Positions 8,192 through 17,022 of a stretch of 64,000 bases of DNA are shown here, one piece after another; position 1 is the first letter of the stretch, and every line of letters starts with the position of its first letter. This DNA is from Brockia lithotrophica. GTDB taxonomy: Bacteria > Bacillota > Bacilli > Thermicanales > DSM-22653. Both the position numbers and the translations under genes were made by a program. The notes under the pieces are model-generated. The model was given only the letters and a program-made list of their open reading frames with translations, was not told where the DNA came from and did no database searches. Location: NCBI GenBank assembly GCA_003050565.1, contig PEBW01000003.1:23347-87346 (forward strand). The letters run 5' to 3'.

Positions 8192-8622
8192 CTCGTAATG
8201 CCAAAGGCCGCGAGGAGTTCCTCCTGCCGCCGGAACATCTCCGCCTCGGCTTCCTCCGTGTCGTGGTCGTACCCGAGGAGGTGGTAGAAGCCGTGAACGA
8301 TCAGGAAAAAGATTTCGCGGCGAAGGGAGTGCCCGTACGCTTCCGCCTGCCGGCGGGCCGTGGGCACGGATACGACGATGTCACCGAGGACGGGGTCGTC
8401 GTCGAGGGGAAAGGTGAGGACGTCCGTCGGCGCGTCCACGCCCCGGTAACGGCCGTTGAGTTCACGGATTTCCTCGTCGCCTACGAACGAGAGGGAGATC
8501 TCCGCTGCCGGAACCCCTTCCCGCCGAAGCCCCTCTTCGAGCATGCGAGCGAGGAGGTCCTCTTCTTCCTCGCTCAGGCGAAAGTCACGGGCGGCGTACC
8601 GGATGTCGAGTTCGAGAGCCAC
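8188..8622 (-). CDS. ybeY: Endoribonuclease YbeY (rRNA maturation factor)
   Basis: A 144-residue metalloprotein with the zinc motif HGFYHLLGYDHD (HGxxHxxGYDH) near the C-terminus, and LSFVGDEEIRELNGRYRGVDAPTDVLTFP before it. It takes part in 16S rRNA 3' maturation and ribosome quality control. The start is put at GTG 8622, which has GGAGGAGG 7 nt upstream. An in-frame ATG at 8646 would add 8 residues but has no ribosome site. It overlaps dgkA by 4 bp and follows pgpH by 94 bp. Confidence 0.94.
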   Translation of the reverse strand: MALELDIRYAARDFRLSEEEEDLLARMLEEGLRREGVPAAEISLSFVGDEEIRELNGRYRGVDAPTDVLTFPLDDDPVLGDIVVSVPTARRQAEAYGHSLRREIFFLIVHGFYHLLGYDHDTEEAEAEMFRRQEELLAAFGITR

Positions 8623-8716
8623 GGAAATTCCTCCTCCGTCGGACATCAGGAGAGCCGGCGGATCCGGAGCGCCCGATCGGCGCTCCTCGGCAAAGGCGCG
8701 GACGAAGGGACAGCGC

Positions 8717-10903
8717 TTACGGCGAGGGGGAGGACGACGGTTCGGTGCCGGAAGCGGGAGGCGCACCTTCCCCGCCCGACGAATCCCGAGAAGTCTCCGA
8801 GTCGCTCCCCCCGCCTTCCCGGAAGAGGCCGGTGGAGGGGAGCTTGGGGTATTCGATGCGCCGGTGGAAGATCCCCGCAAGCGTCTCCAGGAACGCACGG
8901 CGGATGAGCTCGATCTCGCGCATCGTGAGGTCGCACTCCCCGAGCTGCCCGTCTTCGATCTTTTCGTGGATCACCTCGCTCACCGCGGCTTCGACTTCCT
9001 GGGGGGTCGGCTGCTTCAACGAGCGCACCGTCGCCTCCACGCTGTCCGCAAGCATCACGATCGCCGCCTCTTTGAACTGCGGCTTGGGACCGGGGTAGCG
9101 GAACGCCTCTACGCGCGCGTCGGGGTCGTGTTCGCGTGCGCGCGCGTAAAAGTACCGGAGGACGCTCGTCCCGTGGTGCTGTGCGGCGATGTCCACGATG
9201 GCCTTGGGAAAGCGGTGTTCCTCGAGGATGCGTACCCCGTCCGCGACGTGCGCGAAGATGATGTCCCGGCTCACGAAGGGCGAAAGGTGCTCGTGGGGGC
9301 TAGGGCCGCCCATCTCGTTTTCCACGAAGTACGCCGGACGCACCGTCTTCCCCACGTCGTGGTAGTACGCCCCCACGCGGCAGAGAAGCCCGTCCGCGTC
9401 TATGGCTTCGGCGGCCGCCTCCGCGAGGTTGGCCACCATGAGGCTGTGGTGGTACGTCCCCGGAGCTTCAAGGAGGATCTTGCGGAGGAGGGGGTGATTG
9501 GGGTTGGCGAGCTCGAGGAGCGTCATGGGTGAGAGGATCCCGAAGGAAGCTTCGAAGGCGGGGAGGACGCCGGCCGCGAGCACCATGGCGAGCGGGGCGG
9601 AGAGAAACGCCGGAACGAAACGCTGCAGCGCGTCGGGAAACGCGAGGGGCTCGTTGGCGAGCAGCGCGTACAGGAAAAAGGCAAACGCCCCGGCGCTCCC
9701 GGACCAGAGCGAGGCCCCCACGAGGTCGCGCCGCGTCTCCGCGCGCCCCAGGCGGTACAACCCCACGCCCACCGTCAGAAGGGCCTCGAGGAATACCGGA
9801 ACGTCGAAGATCTGCCCAACACGCTCCTTAAAAAAGAAGGCCGCCACGAGCGCGTGGTGCGCCCCGAGGACGAGTCCCGCCGAAGTCCCGAGGATGAGCG
9901 CGGCGAGAAAAGAGGACATCGCAAAGGGCGCGAGGTAGATGAAGTTCCGACCCGTTGCCTCGGAGAGCCAGAAAAAGGCGTCCATCGCCAGAAGGCCGAG
10001 GAGGGCGGAAAAGCCGGCCACGACGTGCGCCGTGTCCTGGGGAATCCCCGAGCGAAAGGGAATCCGGCGGAAGGACACGTGGAGGGCTCCGAGGTTGACC
10101 AAGGCGAAGAGGGCCGTCCCGGCAAGGGGCTTGATGGGAAACGGGTCCACGAGCCCGAGAAGTTTGAGCTTCCGCAGGACTTCGCTGTTGATCACCTGAC
10201 CTTCGTCGACGATCGTGTCTCCCTCGTAGATGTACACGGGAGAAACGGAATCCGCCGCCTTTTTGCGGGCGGCCTCCGTAGCCTCTTTGTCCAACGTGAC
10301 GTTGGGCACGATGGCCCTTCGCCCGATCTCCTGGACGGTCGTGCGCGCCGCGGGGCTCAGGTCCGACACGATCATCCGCTCGTCCACGAGTCCCCGGGCG
10401 CGCTCGAGCTCCTCTTCCCGAACGCCCGCGCGGAGGATCTGCTCCACGAGGTACAAGGTCACGTTCTCCATCGCCATGAGCGTCTCCACGGGGACGCCGG
10501 CCAGCGTGCGGTAGGCATCGTCCGGAAGAGAGAAGGGACTGAGTTCGTCCTTGATCTTCTTGATGCGATCCGCGTACGGCGGTTCCGGCTCCTGGCCGCG
10601 GAAGGCGATGACGTCGTCGTAAAAGCGGCGCACGAGGTTGAGCTGCACTTGCGTGATCGCGTCGTTCACCGTGTACACGGGCTCTACCTTGTTAGCCGCC
10701 TCTTCGCGCAGGCGCTGCGTAGCCTCGGCGTCGTACACCGTCCGGGGGGCAACGATGCGCTCCCTCGCCCGCGAACCGAGTTCGATCGTCGCCTGGTTTA
10801 CGCGCACAGCTTGCGCCAGAAGGAAAAAGAGGACGAGGCCGTAGAGGACCCAGACGAACGGCCGAAAAAGGCGCGGCACGAGGCGACGAAACGAGGCCAG
10901 CAC
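8717..10903 (-). CDS. pgpH: 7TM-HD cyclic-di-AMP phosphodiesterase
   Basis: A 728-residue YqfF/PgpH family protein. The order is an N-terminal membrane helix, an extracytoplasmic 7TMR-HDED region (residues about 40-270), a bundle of membrane helices (about 275-470), and a cytosolic HD domain. The HD domain contains YHHSLMVANLAEAA, AYYHDVGK, EHLSPF and DIAAQHHGTS. In Firmicutes this family hydrolyses c-di-AMP, controlling potassium and wall homeostasis. A Ser/Gly/Pro-rich low-complexity tail of about 30 residues ends the protein. The start is GTG at 10903 with AAAGGAGG upstream. The position between phoH and ybeY is standard. Confidence 0.95.
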   Translation of the reverse strand: MLASFRRLVPRLFRPFVWVLYGLVLFFLLAQAVRVNQATIELGSRARERIVAPRTVYDAEATQRLREEAANKVEPVYTVNDAITQVQLNLVRRFYDDVIAFRGQEPEPPYADRIKKIKDELSPFSLPDDAYRTLAGVPVETLMAMENVTLYLVEQILRAGVREEELERARGLVDERMIVSDLSPAARTTVQEIGRRAIVPNVTLDKEATEAARKKAADSVSPVYIYEGDTIVDEGQVINSEVLRKLKLLGLVDPFPIKPLAGTALFALVNLGALHVSFRRIPFRSGIPQDTAHVVAGFSALLGLLAMDAFFWLSEATGRNFIYLAPFAMSSFLAALILGTSAGLVLGAHHALVAAFFFKERVGQIFDVPVFLEALLTVGVGLYRLGRAETRRDLVGASLWSGSAGAFAFFLYALLANEPLAFPDALQRFVPAFLSAPLAMVLAAGVLPAFEASFGILSPMTLLELANPNHPLLRKILLEAPGTYHHSLMVANLAEAAAEAIDADGLLCRVGAYYHDVGKTVRPAYFVENEMGGPSPHEHLSPFVSRDIIFAHVADGVRILEEHRFPKAIVDIAAQHHGTSVLRYFYARAREHDPDARVEAFRYPGPKPQFKEAAIVMLADSVEATVRSLKQPTPQEVEAAVSEVIHEKIEDGQLGECDLTMREIELIRRAFLETLAGIFHRRIEYPKLPSTGLFREGGGSDSETSRDSSGGEGAPPASGTEPSSSPSP

Positions 10904-11018
10904 ATCCCCCCCTCCTTTCCCGAAAAGGACGGAACGCCTGACGTCTACAAATACCCGAGCCGTTGTCCCGAGATTCGGGGGACGATTCGGGACCGACCGA
11001 AAGTGGAGGGGTTCGCCC

Positions 11019-12041
11019 TCACGTGCTGCGCTCTCCCTCGTACGCCCGGACGATCTTTTCGACCAAGGGATGGCGCACGACGTCCGCCTCGTGAAGGGTG
11101 ACGATCCCGATCTCGGGGATGTCCTTGAGCCGACCCAGCGCGTCCTCGAGGCCGGAGACTTCCCCGCGCGCGAGGTCGACCTGCGTGAGGTCGCCCGTGA
11201 TCACCATGCGCGACCCCGCCCCGAGGCGGGTGAGGAACATCTTCATCTGCGCGGGGGTCGTGTTCTGCGCCTCGTCGAGGATCACGAAGGCCTCGTCCAA
11301 CGTGCGCCCGCGCATGTACGCGAGCGGGGCGATCTCGATCGTCCCCCGCTCGATGGCCTTGGCGACGACGTCGGCACCCAGGAGATCGTACAGGGCGTCG
11401 TAGAGCGGACGGAGGTACGGATCGACCTTTTCCTGCAGGTCCCCAGGGAGAAACCCGAGGCGCTCGCCCGCCTCCACCGCGGGACGTGTGAGGACGATCC
11501 GCCGAACTTCGTGACTTCGAAGGGCCTTTACGGCAAAGACGACGGCGAGGTACGTCTTCCCCGTGCCGGCGGGGCCTACGGCGAAGACGATGTCGCGCCG
11601 ACGGAGTTCCTGGACGTAGTAGAGTTGCCCGAGGGTGAGAGCGCGCACGGGACGGCCGCGCACCGTGCGCGTGAGCTCTTCTTCAAAAAGGACGAAAAGT
11701 CGCCGGGGATCTCCTTCTTCGGTAAGGCGAATGGCGTAGAGGACGTCGTGCTCCGAAAGCGCGTGTCCCCGGCGGACGAGCGCCACGAGCACTTCGAGAA
11801 GGGACCCGACGACACGAACGGTATCTTCATCGCCCAAGAGCTGGACTTCGTCGCCCCGGAGAACCACCCTCACGGGAAACGCCTCTTCGATGCGCCGAAG
11901 GTACCGGTCGTGTGGTCCGAAGAGGGAGAGGCCTTCTCCCGGATGAAGGAGCCGGATGGGCTTCACCGCCGCACCCATGTACGCCGTCCATCGCTCCTTT
12001 TTGCCTCCGCCGGCCGTCTTGCGGCGGCCGCGGACGCGCAT
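11019..12041 (-). CDS. phoH: PhoH family ATPase
   Basis: A 340-residue PhoH-like protein. After an N-terminal KH-like region the ATPase core shows the Walker A VGPAGTGKTYLAV. It then shows LTRPAVEAGERLGFLPGDLQEKVDPYLRP in consecutive blocks, and the Walker B VILDEAQNTTP. Its exact role is unsettled; it is linked to RNA metabolism because it neighbours ybeY and era in many genomes. The start is ATG at 12041, preceded by GGAGGGAG. An alternative start at the internal MGAAVKPI (22nd codon) cannot be excluded. The 115 bp before pgpH contain a GTCCCGA/TCGGGAC inverted repeat without a T-tract. Confidence 0.93.
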   Translation of the reverse strand: MRVRGRRKTAGGGKKERWTAYMGAAVKPIRLLHPGEGLSLFGPHDRYLRRIEEAFPVRVVLRGDEVQLLGDEDTVRVVGSLLEVLVALVRRGHALSEHDVLYAIRLTEEGDPRRLFVLFEEELTRTVRGRPVRALTLGQLYYVQELRRRDIVFAVGPAGTGKTYLAVVFAVKALRSHEVRRIVLTRPAVEAGERLGFLPGDLQEKVDPYLRPLYDALYDLLGADVVAKAIERGTIEIAPLAYMRGRTLDEAFVILDEAQNTTPAQMKMFLTRLGAGSRMVITGDLTQVDLARGEVSGLEDALGRLKDIPEIGIVTLHEADVVRHPLVEKIVRAYEGERST

Positions 12042-12095
12042 TGTCTCCCTCCACCCCGTCGGGCTTCTCCCGTCCGCGACCGCCCGGGGGAGCGC

Positions 12096-13355
12096 CTACG
12101 CCCCGGGCTGCGCCTCCGGGCCATCCCCTCTCCCGGAGACGGGCTCCGGGCGGGCGATGTTCTCGACGGTGGCGATGTGGAGTCTCAAAGTAACTTTATC
12201 ATGGCCGACCTCGCGGTGCAAAACGAGCGCGCGCGCGACGCGGCCTTCGTGCGCCTGCGCGAGCACCTCGCGGCGGGCGAGGTCCTTGGCGAGCTCTTCG
12301 GCTTCTTCGGCGCTCAAGGTCCTTACCGCCGGGACGAGCTCCCTCCGTTCCCCCACCTCGATGCCGAGCGGCCAAGGAAGGGGAAGGGCATAGCGGCGGG
12401 TGGACTCCGTCCACTCGCCGGAAAGGGAGGCGCCGCGGTGAAAGATCTCTTTCCGGGTGTTCCCCGCGAAAAGGGACAAGAACCTCTGGCTCCTCGCGCC
12501 CAAGACGAGCTCGCGCTGCTCGCGCGGCACGCTCACCTCGACCTCGTACCACACCTCGCCGAAGACGCGCCCGCGGGCGGGGACGAGCTTCGCCTCCCCC
12601 CCTTCCTGTCCCAAAACGCCGGAGATGAGGATCTCGCCCGGCTCGACGCTGTCGCCCGGCCGCACGCGCAGCTTCCCCGCAGCCAGTTCGTACCCCACGA
12701 CAACCGCGCGCTTGGCTGCGACGAGGTGCTGCGGAACCCCGGGCGGGGGCGTGGGGTCGCCGATTTTCGGAACCACGACGACGCGTGCCACGACCCCGTC
12801 GACGGAAAAACCTACCCACCCGAGCTCGGGGTGAAGTTCCCGGAGGTGGGCGGAGATCGCCTCCGGCGGAGGGAGGTTCCCCTTCCACGTCCCCGGACGT
12901 ACGCCCAGACGACCGAGATCCTCGCGAACGGCGGCGGCGAGCCGAGAATCAAATCCCCGGGCAGAGGGGCGATCCCCTCCCGTTTCCGAAGCCGGGGGAA
13001 CGTAAGCGCCTTCGGTCTCCACACGCACGACCCAGATAAACCCGCTCCAAACCCAGAGGAGAAGGAGGAACGCGGTGAAGCCGGCAATCCCCCCGGGGTG
13101 CGCGCGCAGCGACCTCAGCCATGCGTAAAGGCCGCGCCGTTCCCCAAAGCGAACCTTGCCCGCACCGCGGAGGACGTTACGCAAGGTGCGAACGTCTTCG
13201 ACGCGGACCGTGAATTCCACGCGGTCGGAAGCGGCGTAGACCACGTCTCGCACGGCGACGCCGTGGGCGGCCAGACGGCTCAGCCCCTCCGCGGGCGGAT
13301 GGCCCGCACGGGGAAACCAGTGCACGCGCACGTACCCCCGGACAAACTTCGGCAC
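12096..13355 (-). CDS. yqfD: Sporulation protein YqfD
   Basis: A 419-residue YqfD/SpoIV-type protein. An N-terminal cytosolic part (FVRGYVRVHWFP at the start) is followed by one membrane helix (about residues 91-112, AFLLLLWVWSGFIWVV). A large extracytoplasmic part with the characteristic LRVRPGDSVEPGEILISG segment comes next. It is a sporulation protein of the mother-cell line whose biochemical role is unknown. The start is GTG at 13355, three bases after the yqfC stop. It is followed by phoH after 54 bp, as in Bacillus. Confidence 0.93.
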   Translation of the reverse strand: MPKFVRGYVRVHWFPRAGHPPAEGLSRLAAHGVAVRDVVYAASDRVEFTVRVEDVRTLRNVLRGAGKVRFGERRGLYAWLRSLRAHPGGIAGFTAFLLLLWVWSGFIWVVRVETEGAYVPPASETGGDRPSARGFDSRLAAAVREDLGRLGVRPGTWKGNLPPPEAISAHLRELHPELGWVGFSVDGVVARVVVVPKIGDPTPPPGVPQHLVAAKRAVVVGYELAAGKLRVRPGDSVEPGEILISGVLGQEGGEAKLVPARGRVFGEVWYEVEVSVPREQRELVLGARSQRFLSLFAGNTRKEIFHRGASLSGEWTESTRRYALPLPWPLGIEVGERRELVPAVRTLSAEEAEELAKDLARREVLAQAHEGRVARALVLHREVGHDKVTLRLHIATVENIARPEPVSGRGDGPEAQPGA

Positions 13356-13358
13356 CGC

Positions 13359-13640
13359 CTATCCCCCCTCTCCCCGCCGCAGCACTCGAACGGAGGCGAT
13401 GTCGCCTTCGAGCGTGAGCCCTTCCGCGTCGTACTTCCGGACGACGAGGGAACGCCCCCGGATGTACGCCTCGCCGTCGGGCAGGCGGACGTCGACCCCG
13501 TCCGGAGAAAACGCGAGGAGTTCGCTGCGCCCTTCGATGCGGACGCGAGCGTACCCGGAGAGGGTGATCTCCGGCGTGAGCGTCGACTCCGGCGGCAGGT
13601 CGAGGGCGTCGAAAAGGCGAACCAACCACGGCCTTTGCAT
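13359..13640 (-). CDS. yqfC: Sporulation protein YqfC
   Basis: A 93-residue protein of the YqfC family, recognisable by the run TLSGYARVRIEGRSELLAFS followed by VRLPDGEAYIRGRSLVVRKY. It always sits directly upstream of yqfD. The start was placed at ATG 13640 (MQRPWLVRLFDAL) because GGGGGACGGAG lies in front. Upstream in-frame starts (13661 and 13748) have pyrimidine-rich leaders and would read through the hairpin at 13692-13718. Confidence 0.88.
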   Translation of the reverse strand: MQRPWLVRLFDALDLPPESTLTPEITLSGYARVRIEGRSELLAFSPDGVDVRLPDGEAYIRGRSLVVRKYDAEGLTLEGDIASVRVLRRGEGG

Positions 13641-13691
13641 CTCCGTCCCCCGAGAAACCATACGCGGGGGGAAAGAGGGGATATACGCACA

Positions 13692-13718
13692 GAGACGGCG
13701 GGCTTTACCCGCCGTCTC
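13692..13718 (-). terminator. 11-bp hairpin between rpsU and yqfC, possible leaky terminator
   Basis: GAGACGGCGGG (13692-13702) and CCCGCCGTCTC (13708-13718) form a perfect stem with a 5-nt loop. Read leftward there is no strong T-tract, only a later pyrimidine-rich run. It may be an attenuator or mRNA-stability element that keeps yqfC expression below that of rpsU. Confidence 0.45.
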
Positions 13719-13784
13719 CGGAATTTGCGCTCCCACCCACGAGGCCACACGATCTACCCAACGGGAGGAAGAGGGTTCGGACCG

Positions 13785-13958
13785 TCAGCGGCGCTTGCCG
13801 CGGCGACCGGCCGCCTTCTTCCGCTTGCGCACGCCGGGTTTCTCGTAGTGCTCCCGCTTCCGGATCTCGCGCATGACGCCCTCGCGCGAGAGCTCGCGCT
13901 TGAACTTCCGAAGCGCGCTGTCGAGCGAGTCGAAATCGCCGACGCGAATCGTCGCCAC
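13785..13958 (-). CDS. rpsU: 30S ribosomal protein S21
   Basis: A 57-residue S21, the exact usual length, beginning M(V)[19 protein letters not shown] and ending in the Lys/Arg-rich tail [18 protein letters not shown]. It binds the 3' domain of 16S rRNA near the anti-Shine-Dalgarno. The start is GTG at 13958 with GGAGAGGAC ahead. In Bacillus yqeY, yqfA and yqfB separate rpsU from yqfC; here they are absent. Confidence 0.95.
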   Translation of the reverse strand: MATIRVGDFDSLDSALRKFKRELSREGVMREIRKREHYEKPGVRKRKKAAGRRGKRR

Positions 13959-14005
13959 GTCCTCTCCCCCCTCCCCGCCGGGCCGTGGCCCGTCCATGCG
14001 TGACC

Positions 14006-14035
14006 ATCTTACACGAAGGAAAGGGGGAAAGTAAA
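14006..14035 (-). promoter_or_regulatory. Possible promoter of rpsU
   Basis: TTTACT (14035-14030), an 18-bp spacer, then TAAGAT (14011-14006), reading leftward, about 50 bp upstream of the rpsU start. Both hexamers deviate from consensus, so support is moderate. Confidence 0.4.
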
Positions 14036-14045
14036 GGCGCAAGTT

Positions 14046-14522
14046 TCACTCCCGTACGAGCCGCTTTTCGACTTCCACTCCCCGCAGCGTATCCGACACG
14101 GGGCACCGCTCGAAGGCGAAGTGCGCCAGGCGCTCGACGTCGCGCTCGTCCCCTTCTGCGTCGAGGCGAAGGTCGAGGCGTACGCGAGAAAATCCGTAGC
14201 GGACGTCGGCGAGGCCTTGGAATCCCCGGGGATCGAAGTCCCCCTCGATCGTCGCGCGCGCGTCGCGGACCTTTACGCGGAACTTCGGGGCAAAGGCAAC
14301 GCACATGAGCGTCACGCACGCACCGAGGGCCCCCAGGAGGAGCTCCATGGGGTTCATGGCCGTATCTTCGCCCCCGAGTTCGGACGGCTCGTCTACGGAG
14401 ATCTCGTGCCCCCGAGAAGCAACGCGAACCTTCATTCCTCCCGCCCACCGAGCTTCCGCCCGCAGCGCCACGCCTTCCGCCTGGGCTCGTTTTTCGGTGC
14501 GGGCGTCCCCCTCCATCGACAT
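14046..14522 (-). CDS. OsmC/Ohr family peroxiredoxin-like protein
   Basis: A 158-residue OsmC family protein. The two active-site cysteines are present, in LGALGACVTLMC (helix) and in FERCPVSDTL; they reduce organic hydroperoxides with a dihydrolipoyl-type reductant in characterised members. NPMELLLGALGAC is the classic family signature. It looks closer to the YhfA-like branch than to Ohr proper. The start was placed at ATG 14522 because GGAGGG lies 6 nt before it; ATG at 14528 is the alternative. It is a single leftward gene divergent from the Na/Pi transporter, with a good promoter at 14672-14700. Confidence 0.9.
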   Translation of the reverse strand: MSMEGDARTEKRAQAEGVALRAEARWAGGMKVRVASRGHEISVDEPSELGGEDTAMNPMELLLGALGACVTLMCVAFAPKFRVKVRDARATIEGDFDPRGFQGLADVRYGFSRVRLDLRLDAEGDERDVERLAHFAFERCPVSDTLRGVEVEKRLVRE

Positions 14523-14632
14523 GTCCATCCCTCCAGACGGTGGAATTGTCCTCGCCTCCTCAGGATGCCCAAACCCGTGCACACGCCCTTCCCGCCGCCT
14601 GCGACCGGGGCGTTCGGCTACCCGTGCGGTCG

Positions 14633-14718
14633 TTTTGTGAATGATACTTCTTTCACATCATGTCTGCGCCCAGTATACCCGAAGTCCCCCTTCTTGTCTA
14701 CACCGATCGTTCACAAAA
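14633..14718. repeat. 13-bp inverted sites flanking the osmC/transporter divergent promoter
   Basis: TTTTGTGAATGAT (14633-14645) and ATCGTTCACAAAA (14706-14718) are inverted copies with one mismatch, bracketing the divergent promoter region. A related half-site, TTTCACATCA, lies at 14651-14660. The spacing (73 bp between first bases) fits two regulator sites about seven helical turns apart. Confidence 0.5.
14651..14700. promoter_or_regulatory. Divergent overlapping promoters for osmC (left) and the Na/Pi transporter (right)
   Basis: Leftward: TAGACA (14700-14695), 17 bp, TATACT (14677-14672), a good promoter for the OsmC gene. Rightward: TTTCAC (14651-14656), 17 bp, TATACC (14674-14679), weaker. 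The two -10 boxes share the palindromic GTATAC core, so the two promoters would compete. Confidence 0.6.
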
Positions 14719-14883
14719 GCGCGCGGCCGACACGACGCGATCGGCCGCCAGACCAATGGGACGTCCTCGCCCCCTCAGATCCGGAGGTGCAAACGCGGGC
14801 AAGATGGGCGTCTCTTCCGCGTAAAAGGTACTCCGAGGAGACGAGTCGGGTGGGCAGAGCCCGGAGAGAAAAGGGGGAAAGGC

Positions 14884-15828
14884 GTGGCGGACCTTCTCTG
14901 GGGGCTTCTCCTCTTCCTCATCGCCCTCTTTGCCATGCGCCGGGGACTTCAAGGCATGTGGGGGGAAAAAGGCGGGGAAGTCGGGCTCCTCCAACGCCTC
15001 CCCCGAGGGCGCACGTCCGGCTTTCTCGTAGGCTTGCTCGGGTCCGCCCTCGTCCACTCGTCGAGCGCGTTCCTCATCGCCGCCGTTGCCTTGGCGGAAA
15101 CGGGGGTCCTTGCGGGGGAAACGCTCGTCGCCCTCGTCCTCGGGGCAAACGTGGGAACTACGGCCACGCTCTTCGCCCTATCCCTGCCCCGGCTCCCGGG
15201 ACCACAGGCGATGTACCTCGCAGGTGCCGCCCTCGTCGCCGCAGGAACTTTCCTCGACCGGATGGGGAGACGCGGGGACGGGCGCGCCTTGGCGTGGGGG
15301 GGCGTGGCAGTCTTCGCCTTCGGCCTCCTCCTCGAGGCGCTGGAACTCCTCGCCCGCGGCGCGGAGGCGGCCGGGGCCTCCCCCATCGCCCGCCGCCTCC
15401 TCCACGGCTCTGCCCGCGGCCCGTGGTCCGCGACGGCCGTCGGGGTCCTCCTCGCGGCCACCCTGCAGTCGAGCACGGCGACGACCGCCCTCGCGGCGGC
15501 ACTTGTCGAGGAAGGGCTTCTCCCCCTAGAGGCGGCGGTGGGAATCGCCCTCGGAACGAACGTCGGAACCGTGGCGGACACGCTCGTCGCAGGCGCGCTG
15601 GCGGGCCGCGCGGGGCGGCAGGTGGCGTATGCCCACCTCTTGGTGAACGCCCTCGGCGTCCTCCTCGCCGTACCCCTCGTTCCCGTTGCCGCGCAGTGGC
15701 TGGCATCCGAAGGGGGAACCGCCCTGGGGAAGCTCGCCCTCGTCCAGGGCGCGTTCAACTTCACGAGCGCCGCGGCGTTCCTCCCCTTGGCGACCCCGAT
15801 CGCCCGCGTCGTCGCCCGACTCCCTTAG
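14884..15828 (+). CDS. yqeW: Na/Pi cotransporter family protein (YqeW-like)
   Basis: A 314-residue polytopic membrane protein with the duplicated motif of the NptA/Na-Pi cotransporter II family. The first repeat is VHSSSAFLIAAVAL with LGANVGTT; the second is LQSSTATTALAAALVEEG with LGTNVGTV. It should import phosphate with sodium, though some relatives have other roles. The start is GTG at 14884, preceded by AAAGGGGGAAAGGC. Bacillus yqeW also lies between yqeV (mtaB) and rpsU, which supports orthology. Its stop overlaps the convergent deoC stop. The C-terminal PhoU-like domain of longer homologues is absent. Confidence 0.88.
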   Translation: MADLLWGLLLFLIALFAMRRGLQGMWGEKGGEVGLLQRLPRGRTSGFLVGLLGSALVHSSSAFLIAAVALAETGVLAGETLVALVLGANVGTTATLFALSLPRLPGPQAMYLAGAALVAAGTFLDRMGRRGDGRALAWGGVAVFAFGLLLEALELLARGAEAAGASPIARRLLHGSARGPWSATAVGVLLAATLQSSTATTALAAALVEEGLLPLEAAVGIALGTNVGTVADTLVAGALAGRAGRQVAYAHLLVNALGVLLAVPLVPVAAQWLASEGGTALGKLALVQGAFNFTSAAAFLPLATPIARVVARLP

Positions 15829-16586
15829 CCCTCCGTCGGTTCTTCGAACTCTACCCCCTGCTCAAGACCGTCCGAACCCCGACGACGCTCCTCTTCTTCC
15901 GCTTCTTTGACGATGGCCACACCGGAACTCGTGCCGAGACGATCTGCCCCCGCGGCGAGGAGGCGGCGGGCCGTGCGCGCATCGCGAATCCCCCCCGATG
16001 CCTTGACGCGAAGGCCGTACAAATGCGCGAGGGCGGCAAGCTCCCGCACGTCCTCTTCCGTCGCAGGTTTCCCGGGAGGAAAACCCGTCCCCGTCTTCAC
16101 GTACGTCGCGCCCGCCAAGGCGGCGGCTTCCACGGCCCGAGCCCGTTCTTCGGCGGTGAGGAGGGCGGTTTCGAGGATCACCTTGACGGGTCGGCCCGCC
16201 GCGGCCTCTACGACGGCGGCGATGTCCGCGCGCACGCGCTCCATCCGCAAGTCCTTGAGGTCGCCCAGGGAGAGGACCATGTCGAGTTCGTCCGCTCCCG
16301 CCCGCACGGCTTCCGCCGCTTCAAACGCCTTTGCGGCGGAGGTAGTCGTTCCGTGCGGAAAGCCGACGACCACGGCAAGGCGAACCTCGCCTCCCACTCC
16401 CAATTCCTCGAGGCGCCCGCGCACGCGCGCTGCCCAGCGCGGCGCCACGCACACGGCGGCAAATCCGTACTGCGCGGCTTCGTCCGGGAGCCTGAGGATC
16501 TCCGCTTCTCGAGCGTCCGGGCGAAGGAGCGTGTGATCGATCACGCGGGCGAGCTCCCGCGCCCCCGAAAGTTTACCCTCGCCCAC
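15825..16586 (-). CDS. deoC: Deoxyribose-phosphate aldolase
   Basis: A 253-residue class I aldolase that splits 2-deoxyribose 5-phosphate into acetaldehyde and glyceraldehyde 3-phosphate. The Schiff-base lysine lies in ATYVKTGTGFPPG and the proton-relay lysine in LRVKASGGIRD. DHTLL near the N-terminus and VGFPHG are further family marks. About 25 Glu/Arg-rich residues extend the C-terminus beyond the usual end. The start is GTG at 16586, overlapping the Nudix gene by 14 bp. Its stop overlaps that of the convergent transporter gene. Confidence 0.95.
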   Translation of the reverse strand: MGEGKLSGARELARVIDHTLLRPDAREAEILRLPDEAAQYGFAAVCVAPRWAARVRGRLEELGVGGEVRLAVVVGFPHGTTTSAAKAFEAAEAVRAGADELDMVLSLGDLKDLRMERVRADIAAVVEAAAGRPVKVILETALLTAEERARAVEAAALAGATYVKTGTGFPPGKPATEEDVRELAALAHLYGLRVKASGGIRDARTARRLLAAGADRLGTSSGVAIVKEAEEEERRRGSDGLEQGVEFEEPTEG

Positions 16587-17022
16587 CGCGGGACACCCCC
16601 CTGGATTCCCGGGCGAGGCGACGCACCGCTTCCCGGAAGACCTCGGCGTTGTTCACGTACCCACGCGTTTCCTGAAGTTCCAGAGCGTGCGCCGGGGACA
16701 CCCAGTAGGCGTCGACAATTTCCTCATACTGCGGAGAGAGTTCGCCCTCGAGGGCGCGAATGAGGTAGACGTCCACGACCTTTTCCTGAGGCGAACCGCC
16801 CGGGAGGACGTAGCGGTAGGATACCCGACCGAGGTACCCCTCGATCGTACCGCGAATCCCCGTCTCCTCCTCCACCTCACGCAAGGCGGCCTGCTCCGGC
16901 GTCTCACCCGCCTCCAGGTGGCCCTTGGGGTAAGCGATGCGTCCGAAGCGATCTTCGATCACGAGGATCTCCGGCCCGCGTGCGCCTCTCCGGTACACGA
17001 TCCCTCCTGCAGAAACTTCCAC
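16573..17022 (-). CDS. Nudix hydrolase
   Basis: A 149-residue Nudix protein with an intact Nudix box, GHLEAGETPEQAALREVEEE followed by TGI, matching Gx5Ex7REUxEExGU. MEVSAGGIVYRR at the N-terminus is typical of MutT-like and diadenosine polyphosphate or dNTP-cleaning branches; the substrate cannot be told. The start is GTG at 17022 with AGGAGGGAAGCGC ahead. It forms an overlapping pair with deoC, so a nucleotide-salvage or clean-up role is plausible. Confidence 0.9.
   Translation of the reverse strand: MEVSAGGIVYRRGARGPEILVIEDRFGRIAYPKGHLEAGETPEQAALREVEEETGIRGTIEGYLGRVSYRYVLPGGSPQEKVVDVYLIRALEGELSPQYEEIVDAYWVSPAHALELQETRGYVNNAEVFREAVRRLARESRGVSRGGRG

Noticed and set aside
11070..14003. A rightward open frame of about 980 codons opposite phoH, yqfD and yqfC
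   Set aside because: Antisense shadow of three conserved leftward genes; no recognisable motif and biased composition.
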